Origin: Balanoglossus misakiensis
Lineage: Eukaryota > Hemichordata
DNA length: 64,000 nt
Direction of reading: 5' to 3'
Assembly (NCBI GenBank): GCA_040954595.2
Contig: CM082585.2
Coordinates: 4,650,001 to 4,714,000 of the forward strand
The notes beneath the pieces were generated by a model. It searched no databases. It was not told the origin of the DNA and worked only from the letters and a program-made list of their open reading frames with translations. Both the position numbers and the translations under genes were made by a program. Shown piece after piece: positions 45,635-57,238 of this stretch. Position 1 is the first letter of the stretch. Every line of letters begins with the position of its first letter.

Positions 45635-48600
45635 TTAGGCAACATACGTGTAGACTTTTCTGTAGAGAGAGAGATAGAGAAAAAAAAGTTTATAAATATA
45701 TCCCAGATAAAGAAATGAACTGTGATCCCCTGAAAATGTTTCAGTATACACACAAATACAGGCACATGCCATTGTAAACGACGATTCACTATGTGTCAAT
45801 TTGTAACCATTGAAACGCGATGGAGAAAACTTTACAGACTGTAACGTTTCCTCCCAACAATACCAGTTACTGCAAAAAAAAAAAAATAAACGACCAAAAA
45901 AAGTCAACTTTCAAGGCTCTGAATGTTATATGTATCAACCCATTAAAAAACTTGATGACATGGAAAATAGTTAAACTTGCCTGTCTTCAGGCGTTCTGGC
46001 CAAGTATTCTCTCTCGATCAAGTTCTCTATTCTCTTTTTGATAACAACAGGGCTCGGTAAGAATCTGGACTTCAGCTGCTCAGTAACCTGAAAATACAAA
46101 ATGTTTATTTCAGTACTATAGACATGCTTAAAAATCTAGATGTAGGTCACTCTTAAAGGGGAAATCCGTTGTAGCTGATTTCTACATAATTTGGTAGCTT
46201 TGATGTCACTCTTTCAGAAAAAAAACATATTCGCCATGTATAGGTCGCGCGATTTTTCACAAAATCTAGGGAAAGTTGGCAGAATTTCCAATATGGCGTT
46301 TACTGTAATTTGAATCATGGGAAAAAAAGCGCCAGGACCAACTTCCGCCCACCATGGTGTGGGTGATACCATTCTCCGATAGGTGTCACTGGGCGACAGA
46401 CTAGGCGTATTTTCATAGCTATTGTTTGTTCTTTGCATCAGTTGATAAACAATCATCAGCAAAGTCGAAAATTTGTCATCTATTGACAGTTTTCATGAGC
46501 TATAACCCATCGAAAATATGCAAATACGCTTAGCTTGTGACGCAGTGACACCAATCGGAAAATGGTATCACCCACACTAAGGTGGGCGGAAGTTGGTCCT
46601 GGCGCTTTTTTTCCCATGATTCAAATTACAGTAAACGCCATATTGGAACTTTCTCTAGATTTTGTAAAAAATCGCGCGACCTATACATGGCGAATATGTT
46701 TTTTTCTGAAAGAGTGACATCAAAACTACCAAATTATGTAGAAATCAGCTACGACGGATTTCCCCTTTAACATAAAAAGCATTTCTAGACCAGTGTGATG
46801 TGAAATATGTTTGCAAGTTTACGTAATCCGTATTGTTGGGGGCTGTACCATGGTCAATTTTGTCATAGATCCACAAATAACTTTATTACACCCCCTCCCC
46901 CCAGCAATACAGTTGTGTTTTTTCCAGCAGTTACCACAGCTACCAAGCCATTTACCCATATTACCAATTCTTTGTAAAAACACCGGTTTTACTAAAAGTG
47001 CAAGTTTGAGGTCTAGCAGGTGAGTCAACTCGTCATTGCTGCAACACTTTACTTTCCACTACAAGAAATCGCCATTGACAATCTTACCTCTGCAACAAGA
47101 AGATTATGCGACCTCCTCTTTCGTGATTTCATGATACGAACAATGGCAGCCTCGATTTCGTGTTTTCTGTCTTCGTCCACCCGGCTTCTGGTTTCTTTCC
47201 TTTCGGGTTCCGATTCGCCCTTCGCAGCCACTGTGTGAAAGGGGAAGATGAAGAAATCTGATGAGCATTTTTGCTTCTTTTCTTCCATGATGACGTGAGC
47301 TCCTCAGGACAGTTCTTTGCACTGAGTGCCAGACTTACTTATCTCTGAAGCTTTTTGTGTTAATACATGTACCAACATTCAATTTCATCACTTTACAGAG
47401 CTCTGAACTGAATTATGACAGGTGCCAATAACTGGAATAGTGCAACTTGTAAATTGAGTGGAACTCACCAGTCTGGATCTTCACTCTGTGTAGTTTAGAC
47501 GTAAAATGGTCATTCACAGTAAAGGTGTCATTTGGTTCTGGAGAGAAAATAAGACATCAGAAATTATTGACGATAATTCTCAAATGCTGGGGTTGCTGGT
47601 GCACTATCGTTCAGGGAAGTCAATTTTGATATATTTTGCAAAATATTTGTTGTATTATGTTTGGAAACACTGATTTAATCTAAAAAAAATATTTTTCTGT
47701 ACGAAAAACATGTTCTGACAATACATACTCTCTCCTGTGCCTCACTTGTTTGCTGGTCTGTTTTTCATTTTTGTGTACCCCCAACTACCCACACCTAATA
47801 GGAGTAGTTGGTGAACTGGCCACAATGAACTACAACTGACACCAAGTCCGAATATATACACCCCTTATTTCTTCAAACTGGTTTGATTTCCAGGGGGCCT
47901 AAACTTCTGGCACCCAGGCCTGTTAAGCTGCCAAATGTGTGTGACACATTAGGGCCTATACATGACCACCCAGCCAAATCAGTGTATGTGAGCCATGCCA
48001 AAAAGTTGAAAATTGGGAAGAAGGCTCCATGTCATGTTTAACTTTAACTAACCAACTTACCTATTTCTTTGGATTTGGGTTCCTTTGATAAAACTCTCTG
48101 TGTTGGTTTGCCACAGGCCAATGACTGCAGTGCTCGGATCAAATCTCTTGATGGGATGTCAGTCTCCTGTGCAACTTCCTAAAAGGGAAAATCAATGAGT
48201 TAGTTATCTGCACAGCATAACCAACCCTTAACCCTTTTACCACCATGGTTCAATCCAAACCCATTGTTTTTATGGTAAGGTTGCACCTCTTAAGAGGGAA
48301 CTGGGGGTGAAAGGGTTTATTTTTCAAATTTGTTAGGATATCTATGATTGGGATTTTTCTAAAGTTCGTAAGTAGGAGAATCTCCACTCCCATCTGGTTT
48401 CACCAATTGTACATTTCAATTGCAGTTGACCTAGGATTTTAAAACTCTCATGCTTGTTTAGTGAATCCTAGGATCCTAGCAGATTTATACAAAGCTGCAG
48501 GCAATGGTGAGATGTTTTGCCAAAATTTGTGTCCATCTTTTCTGTAATAATGATACACATATGAACAGAGAACCCCTCTCAAACATCCAGACATACTTTG

Positions 48601-51600
48601 ATAAACACTTTTCACGTACCTCGTATGAGCAGAGTTCCCTTGTGTTGAATAACATCAAAATAACCATCTGGTATGTTGACACTTGTAGAATATGCTTTCG
48701 AACTTGTGGCCCTGCGGCGGCTCCAGAAGCCCCTTCCTAATAAGGAGAAAATGTCACATGACAAAGAAATAAGAAATGACATTTTCAACCGTGATTTCCT
48801 GTCTTGTGTGTGTGGTCATCAGGGAATTCCACTGATAAATTGAACGTTTTGACGTGTTTTTCGCTCTGCAAGAGTACTAACTACTATGACATCAAAATAC
48901 TTACTTTCTTTGGTGCATAGAAAGTGGCATTTAAATCTGCTGATCCCAATGATGGCTGAAGTGTTAGCTGACGACCACTGTGTTTACCAAGATAAAACCT
49001 GAAATAGAGTGTCATTTCTCATAACTACAAAAATATCTTTTGTAGATCCAATGTTTTCCTTTCAGAATTCTCAGATGTCAGAACTGTGGGCTGTTGGGAT
49101 GTACAATCACATATACCTACCTTCTGAATGCCTCAAATGCATTCCTTGGCTGTGTTGGTACATTACATTTTGGAGTGGCTGATTGCGTAGGCCAGAAGCC
49201 AGTTGTTAACACTCGGACATTCAGATCAACTCCATGAAGTGAGGTCTGAATAAAGAAATGTAATAAATTAAAATCATTTTTTTGTGAGTAGAAATCCAAT
49301 TATTTTCTATTGTGTGATTTTTTTTTTTTTAATTTGCAAAAGTTCTATTTACATGTACACAATGTAGTCCCACCATTTTCAGAGAATGAAAATGCGAGAT
49401 GATGAATTTGAACATGGCCAAAGCCAGAAGGAAACTGAGGGGTGTTACATGCGTAACTCCATCCAATATCAATTCACCCGAGTACAATTACACATATCCA
49501 GGGATGGGCCAGTATCATAGACTATTCATTCTACCATATGGCTGGCAGACACGCAATAGGGTTCGCATCAGCTGTAGAGATGAGCAATTTATTCAAATAC
49601 ACTGATTAGCAGATGGCATCACCTGTATTCCTAGGAGTTTATTAAACAAATTATGTGATGCCATAGAATAACTCTCCATTCTCCTGTAGTAAGCCTAACA
49701 CAGCACCAAGATGTCTCATTTTATTATTCAAACACGAAAGATACAATGACTTTGTTGCACATAAATTTTTATCATTAACTCCAATCTACTGCAAGTGAAA
49801 GTAAATAGTTATGTAATTCAAAGCTTTATACTACTCACCCCTGATGTCTGTATGTGGGTTTTGAATTCTTCCATGGTGGTATTGGACACTGTCATGTCTT
49901 TGAACATTCCCTCCAGTTTTGATGTAAATTGACAACCACATTCAGTCTGTCAGGGTGAAAACAAAGCATACAATAACACAAATGCAATTGTCACTGTACA
50001 TCATCTATACACGCCCACTTGGTTTCTAGAACTTCCATAGTTACACGTATCAGCCAATTGCAAGTCAACTTCAGGTTTCACACAATCAAAGTCATTCAAA
50101 TTTTTCAGACTTTCCTGAGGTCTCAATGTTCCTTTCTACACTTATTCAACGTCCATGTTGGTACTAAAATTGTTCTACACGGAGAATTTCAAGTGATAAA
50201 TTTACATGTGAAAATCCCATCAATGTGCCTTACAAGAACTGGCCAAAAATCTTGCAGACTTACACAGCCCACACAAAATTCGTCTGGCCTTCTTTTCAGC
50301 TACCTACCTTGAGCTTGGATATCATATTCTTTTCTGAGTCATCCGACACGCTCTTGTTGAGTAGGAGCCGTTTGGCCAAGTGTTGCTTGTAGTATCTCTC
50401 AAAGACGTCCTTCTCTTGCAAGAATCTAAACAGCACCATTGCCTTGTCCAAGACCACTTCAACTTCTTGTTCAGACATCTGCAACACACAATGAGGGGAC
50501 AATGACATCACGTGCAATGACGATTCACACACAGTGGAACCTGTACGAAGTGGCCAGTCAAGGGAATTTCCTAAACCTGCTTATATAGACACAGGTCAAT
50601 CAACCCTAACGCTGCCAAGTCAGTTGAAACTGGCGTGATTTCCAGGGTGCCTAGAATCCTGGCTCCCAGGCCTGTTAGGCTGCCAAGTGCGTGTTAATCA
50701 GTAGGGCCTATACAAGACCCTCAGACCAATACAGTGCAAACCAGTACGATTTGGTACATTTTACAGGGGGCTCAGACTGCCAAGTGTGTCTAAGTACATA
50801 TGAGAGCCATGTCAAGAAAGTCAAAATACGTTTTAGAAGAAAAAGTGGCAAATACGTATTTTAAGGGACTTGATACTCTGAACAGGTATGACACCCAGTA
50901 GCATTAGGAGTACTGTTCTCCAGGACCTTCAAAATTGAACATGTACTAGCCCCTTGACAATTGGGGTTGAAAAATACACTTTTGTGTTTAAAACTTGTCT
51001 AATTCAGGGCAATTGTACTCTTTCTCAGTGGTGTACAAGAGAACAAAATAACTTACCCCCTTGACTCCTTTCTTAAGTTTGTCGTCAATGAACAACGACA
51101 GATACTCAGGTGATTTGTTGTTGAGATTGAGGAAATATTCAAAGTCTCCTGATATGGTTTGTTTAAACAGTCTATCGTCACTGAAGGATTCATGTAGGAA
51201 ATGATCAAACCTGTCCTTCAAATCAAGTAAATCCTGCAATGATAAAATAGGAGTCACTCAGTGATGTGTTTATGAGAAGTCAAAATTGGGATAATGTTTA
51301 CATTATGTCAGGAGCATGTATTCACACTAGCCATTTTCAAGGTCAAGTTTGTCTAACAAGATGTGAATGGGTTAGACTTGTCAGATTTACATGTGGCCCG
51401 TGTTCACTGCTATTATGGAATAACACGACAGGGTATCCAGACACTGTGACATATGTTCAATTCCAAAACATTTCAAAGTAATTTCTAAGGAGTCGTGTGT
51501 ACAAGTAAATCAAAGTGAAATACAACTGCTGAGTGGTAAATTTTCCAGAAATAATCTGTCCTGGCCTTACATACAGCACCAATTTTTCATGGCCTTTTCG

Positions 51601-54600
51601 GGATTATTTTTAAAAATTGATTATTTTCTCAACTGTATATAAATATGACAATGATATTATCATTATGACGTCACAATACAATCAATGTGATGAAGTGACA
51701 ACAATAAAGTGTACATCACATTTTAAAATGTGCAGGAAAAATGTTAGTTTTTTCCACTAAAGATTACTTCAGACTAGCTTTAATACACACCTGAATATAC
51801 TGTATGGCATTTTTCCCGCCTTCATCTTCTGTCACTAATGCTTTGCCTTGCTCACGTAAATATCCACTGACACACTCACACATAGTTTTCAAACCTTCAG
51901 GAACTCTGATGAACAACTTGTACATGCACCCCAGATCTGTGCAAGGGTGGAAAAGAAAGATGATTGTGGTATTCATTTTCAAGATGCAAAGCTTGAAGAA
52001 AGACACAATAGCATTCAAATATCACATATTAAAAAAATTTCACTAGGGTAAAAATGTGTGACTGCTCACCATCTGTCTTGTTATTCTTCAACATATGAAC
52101 AACTCCCGAATTCTCCATCTGTAAAAATACAGTTACAAGAAAATATTGGTCACATGAATTCCTATGAATTTTACAGAAAACCCTAGTACTTTGTTCTCCG
52201 AGGATAATTCACTTTGTGCCATACATGATACAGCATTCAACAGGTAATCATTTGACCATGTTCCAATAAACGCAGTTGGTCATTTACAATTATGGCTGGA
52301 AGACATGGTTTGACAACAGAGAAGTACATGTATTATCCAATTTTCAGCCTTCCATTTGTTTTATAATTTGATACTAGCGTGAAACAATACATGGTGATAC
52401 GCTCGGCATATGAAAACTGAACCAATGTTGACTTGAACGTTTCATATTTGATATTCTCAGAGAATAATTTCTGTAATCTGAATACTTACATCTACAATTG
52501 TCTTCATATGTTTACATATCAACTCTTCTTCCAATACCTGTTTGTAAGTTTAAAAAAATAAGCAACTGAGTTAGTGGTTTTTACAATTCATTTTCGAAGT
52601 AATTCATTGGTAACCCTCATTATTTCCCCCAGATATTATTGTATAATTTTACGAAACCAAACCTGACTGGATGATCGATGAGCAGAAACATTTTCATAGG
52701 AAATTGTTCAAGTAGTGAGTGAAATAAATATGTTTTTACTGGTTACAAACAAGCTCATTTGCTGTAGCACAGATCACCACATGTTCAGTAGAACCTTGGT
52801 TCCATTGGCTGTGAAAGTTTAATTGACTTGAGAGACAAAAGCTGATTAGAGAACAGGAATTGTACCTTGACAATCGGGTCCTCAGTTGACTTGTCCAGGT
52901 AATGAGTTGCTCTTTCTGCTTCTTCATTTATTCTAGCTTCTACTTTCTTTATGTAAACTGATGCACTATTTTCTGCTAAAAACTTCTGACTTTCAAGCTG
53001 AAACAGGAAACAGATGAATATGACACATTCAATGTGGAGTTCACAGCCACTCATCCAGGTCTGCATTGTGGTATGTCTGATGACAATAATTTGAGAACAA
53101 TTTCTTGACAAGACTCTAAACTTGCTCACATCATGATATACACATGAATAGAATAGAATGATCATACCTTTTGCAGACATATACTTTAATTAAATACTGT
53201 GTAGTTCATTCAAAGTTTAATTTTATTTGAAAATCCAGTACGCTCTACTCAAGTCCAGTGTGGCAAACACATGTTTATGGCTGAAATCTACTCTATCAAT
53301 TTTCATACACTATGTCCGCAGATGTTAAAATCATATTGTCGAAACATACAAGCATGCTGGTGTCAACAATCAATTAATTAACAATTATGTCATCTACCTA
53401 CAGCTGAATTTTACAATAGATAAATAAGAATGTTGATCCTACATAAATTCAGACAAATCTATTTACCCTGTAAAATTCTGCAGATTGTTCTAGGAAGGGT
53501 GCTTCAAAGTCTTCTTCATATACAGCTCTCGAGTCAATACCCAGCACCATTAACATCTGGCAGGCATTTTTCACAGCACCTCTGAAAGGGGAAAACACAT
53601 TATTTGCCAATTTCGTTTTGTGATTGTTTGTATTGCAACTGGCCATGTAAATACTGTATATCTGACCTATGAACTTTAGTATGGATGGGAATGATCACAA
53701 TTATAGTTGTAAAGTTATCCCATAGCTAGTACATTGTACGTGATGTTCATTGACAAAAAACTGTCATCATAACTTGTGTAACTATAAAAGTAATTCTTTG
53801 ATTTGACAAGTTCATCAATATTATGGTCAGAGATCACCATCCCTCGCCCAGGATTCAATTCATATAAAAGGTAGGGTTGTTACAAAAAGTTTTAGCCAGC
53901 ATTTTCACATTGTCATAATTGGCACATTATCCCTTATAAATATGTGCTTAAAAATAAAATTTATCACTACTTGCAAAGGGCCCACTGCTGCTAAGTGAAC
54001 ATAGCAGTTTTTGTGTTGTTATCTCGACTTTAATTTTCTCACCTGTCTACCACTTCCCCACGCCTTTCTCTGGCGACCATATCAAGCAGTGTTTGTCTGA
54101 GATGATCCCGAATACATCCATGACGTACTACTAAGTCCCTATATAGAATCAAACCTAGATTGTACACATTTTCTACATTGTTTTGTTGAACGTATACTCT
54201 ATCCTGTGAAGAGAAAGAGAGGCCTCATTATAATGAGATTTAATAGAAATAGTATACATGTCAGAATGTCTCCTACAAATGACAAATCAAAGTCAATGTC
54301 GAACCTGCCGTCTTAAAATTTGACATTTTCAATTTTTCATGTGTCCACTTTGCTGTCTGAAAATGATGGTAAATCTAATTGTGGTTGTCAAAAAAAATAT
54401 CACTTGCATGTGAGACCATAAGGTGTTTCCCAGTAGTCTGACACATTTGACTGATTTCAGTAAAAGAGGATAGTAGTTTAGCCTTTTCACCACAATGGTT
54501 CAGTCCAAACCCACTGTTTTCTATGGTGAAGCTGGACCTCTAAAGAGGGAACTGGGGGTGAAAGGGTTAGACCATCATAGCTTCAATGATTATGAGGTGA

Positions 54601-56543
54601 GACTGGATGCAAGTCTGTCTTTTCTCTTTTCTGGGCTACATCACAGTCTTCAAACAATACCTACCATGTACATGAGGATATCTCTAATCATCACCATGGA
54701 CGTCTGGTGGTCATTCCATGCACTGTTCAATGTGTGAAGAAAGTTGTTGTTTAGCGAATCCAAGACATCTACCCGGATCTGTTCAACAGAGAGAGAGCTA
54801 CAGTTAGTAGAATGATACAACTGATGATTTATCAAATGAAACGACCATATGTTTTGGCATGCACCTTCCTTGTGACGTTTATATAGTGACATACGCAAGT
54901 CCATCTGCCACGCCGATAGACTCTAACTGGCAGGGTAGACTTTTCATTTTTGTTAACAGGGAAAGGATTTCCCCTGAAACCTGTCCAACAGATTTTCTAG
55001 TAGTAGCAGCAGTTCCAATGAAAAAGTTGCCCTTGGGCAAAGCAAATTCAATAAATCTTACCAGTCCAAGATAAATGTAACTCTTACAGTATGGTCTATG
55101 CATCATACTGACTCTGCAGACCATATTGTAGGAGGTACTGTAAACACTGTGCGAAATCACTGAGTAGCATGGGCCATTAGATAATCGTGATGCCTTTATC
55201 GCTCTGTCTTTGAAGTGCTGAATTGCCATGGCCAAGGTGAGCATAAAGTCGGATCACTTAAACTGTTTTGCCAAGATAGAATACCACATTTGAAAATAAT
55301 ACCTTGTCAACTAGATGTTCTGTGACAACCTCTCTTAACCCTGTATAAAGGCGTTCACCATGTTTGTGTAGGACCATTGTGTAGGCATTACGGTAGAGCT
55401 CTTCAAAACTAAGCCCACTGTTGTTCTTTTTCTGGATTTCTTGGATGGCATTCTTCAGCAGGGCCCAAATGTTGGACACATACTTCTCATCCATGGTCAT
55501 CTACAGAAAGATGAGTTAAAAGAAAACAAGCAGTTAGTTCATCTTCTCCACAAATAATACATTTTCACATGCAAGGGCCACTAAGGAATTAAGGATTCAA
55601 GTTATACAAGTGCTGACAGAATGTTTCAAACTTTCAAATTCAGTAATTTCTCGGAAATTTTGTTGGGGAAACAATTTTGCTGATTTAGTGTTCTCCCCAG
55701 AACAATGACATGTAAAGAACACCGACCAGTACAATATAAACTCATTATCATAACAATTAATTATATTGTTATACAAATTTGCTGATATTTTATTAGAAGT
55801 TCCTGGGGAGAACGCCACTGATTTCATAAACTATTTGCATCTTAAATTAAAAAGGTAGATATTGACTTATAATGCTGATGTTCATAACACAACATAAACT
55901 GAATTCTGACAATAATATTAGATTCCAGAAAACATATTGAAATGTGCCCTCATAATTATAATCTGGGAATAGCTTATAGTAAATATTTGCATAGCTCTGA
56001 TTGGCTGCAATAAACAAGTTAAATAAATATACTGTTGAGTGTTGTGAATGAAGATCATATTTCCTTTCAGTAATGCACTTTGTGAATGGTGAGCAATAAG
56101 GGAAAATATCATTCGCCTGCAAATTCTATGACACTTTGACATTTGTAAACATACTTCCACGACAGAGTGGGAGGGGTTGGCAATGTTTTGGGTCATAATG
56201 ACTCAGTGTCGTGACCTTTGTTGACATTTCTCGAGATGAATTGTTGACGTGGTAGAGATTCGACTCTCATACATGGACATGTCAAAATGATAGTTTCTGT
56301 GATCTTGCAAGAAAACAAAATCATCTAGCACCTGTCATAATTCCATACCACGTACGAGCTACGAATATGTCAAAAAATTTCACAGTTTTAATAACTTAGA
56401 ACTGCACGTTCACAGTTCTTCAGTACAAACTGTTTGGCTTCTGTGTCGCATTTATACATTTAAAAACGAAATACGTCAAAACTGTTACTCACTGGGAAGG
56501 CCCGTATTCGCATCTTGGTGTTCGTCTTCGTTTTGAGACTCAT
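45635..56543 (-). CDS. CUL3: CUL3, cullin-3 ubiquitin ligase scaffold (755 aa, 20 exons)
   Basis: CUL3 bridges BTB-domain substrate adaptors and RBX1. Exons (minus): 56493-56543, 55303-55500, 54665-54778, 54043-54203, 53467-53581, 52866-52997, 52490-52537, 52070-52118, 51791-51936, 51057-51233, 50308-50478, 49839-49946, 49121-49245, 48905-48998, 48620-48736, 48061-48178, 47469-47537, 47088-47230, 45981-46087, 45635-45659. They total 2268 nt; human CUL3 is 768 aa. The N-terminus [15 protein letters not shown], cullin repeats, the cullin-homology block ([16 protein letters not shown]), the neddylation site IVRIMKSRK (Lys699) and a winged-helix end are all present. The last intron (45660-45980) has a GC donor (GACAG|GCAAGT), and exon 20 codes only for the end of RKVYTYVA. 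If that intron is retained, the protein ends early at ..DRQV. Confidence 0.97.
46157..46766. mobile_element. TTAA-flanked foldback MITE, 610 bp, in CUL3 intron 18
   Basis: The terminal arms of about 230 bp (46157-46390 and 46540-46766) are near-complementary, starting AGGGGAAATCCGT and ending in its complement, and are bounded by TTAA at 46153-46156 and 46767-46770. The arms differ by a few substitutions and one indel of about 11 bp. TTAA targets are used by piggyBac and Kolobok transposases. No coding frame lies inside. Confidence 0.87.
47866..48040. mobile_element. Degraded copy of TTAA MITE family 2
   Basis: The sequence matches parts of 50604-50909 and 60941-61245 (CTGGTTTGATTTCCAGGG, CCCAGGCCTGTTA, TAGGGCCTATAC, GAGCCATG). 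It lies in a CUL3 intron and has lost both ends. Confidence 0.65.
50604..50909. mobile_element. TTAA MITE family 2, copy in CUL3 intron 10
   Basis: This copy is near-identical to 60941-61245 over about 305 bp, with inverted ends CCCTAACGCT and AGCATTAGG. The flanking TTAA is not exact here (TCAA at the left). It carries no coding frame. Confidence 0.85.
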
Positions 56544-57238
56544 TTTGACTTGTGTATGCGCAAAACTGTTAGATCAGAAGAGAAAACTAACTGACGACAC
56601 AAAGTCACAGTTATTTTTGGAACACCCTCGGCCTCGATGTCCAGTCCGGTCAACCGGCAAACTCTCCGAAGCAAAAGCATAAAATTCCCGGCACTTATCG
56701 CATATGCTGTTCCTGTTCCAGAAGAACTGGCTTCTGGGATGATACTATATCCAAGCCTACTGTGAAATTCCAGAAAAAATGAACGAATTAGTTAAAAATA
56801 TCGTTCATAAATTCGTCGCATTCTCTCTGTGTATCAAGGAGATTCCGAGGATTGTTTACCCCTGATAATGTTCATTATCTATATTCATCCGACGAGCTTT
56901 AAAAAATCCACATATAATCATACATTTTTCTCAAATTGCGTGAAAGTGTACAAATACTTAAATACCGAAATAGAAGTTTTAGTGAATTATATGTTGTAAT
57001 TCCTCCAAATACTCCTTATTTAACATTTTTTGCAATATGCGCAATGATATTATGTAAAGTAATATGTGAAACGGACATCCGCCATCTTGAGTAACGTGAA
57101 TGACGTTTCCCATCAAATATCGCGAGACTTTACTTTATATGGAAAGGTCAAGAGTGCACAATATGTCTGCGCCCATGGCTTTGGTCACACCAGCGGGTAA
57201 TTAACGCTAATCACATTTTACGTCTATGAGAGGCACCG
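56544..57238. promoter_or_regulatory. Divergent promoter of CUL3 (-) and SENP (+)
   Basis: The start codons are 695 bp apart. The SENP side holds a YY1-type CCGCCATCTTG (57079-57089), a TGACGTTT CRE-like site near 57101 and a CGCGAGA box near 57121. All three are common in broadly expressed TATA-less promoters. The arrangement suggests joint expression of a ubiquitin-ligase scaffold and a SUMO protease. Confidence 0.6.
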
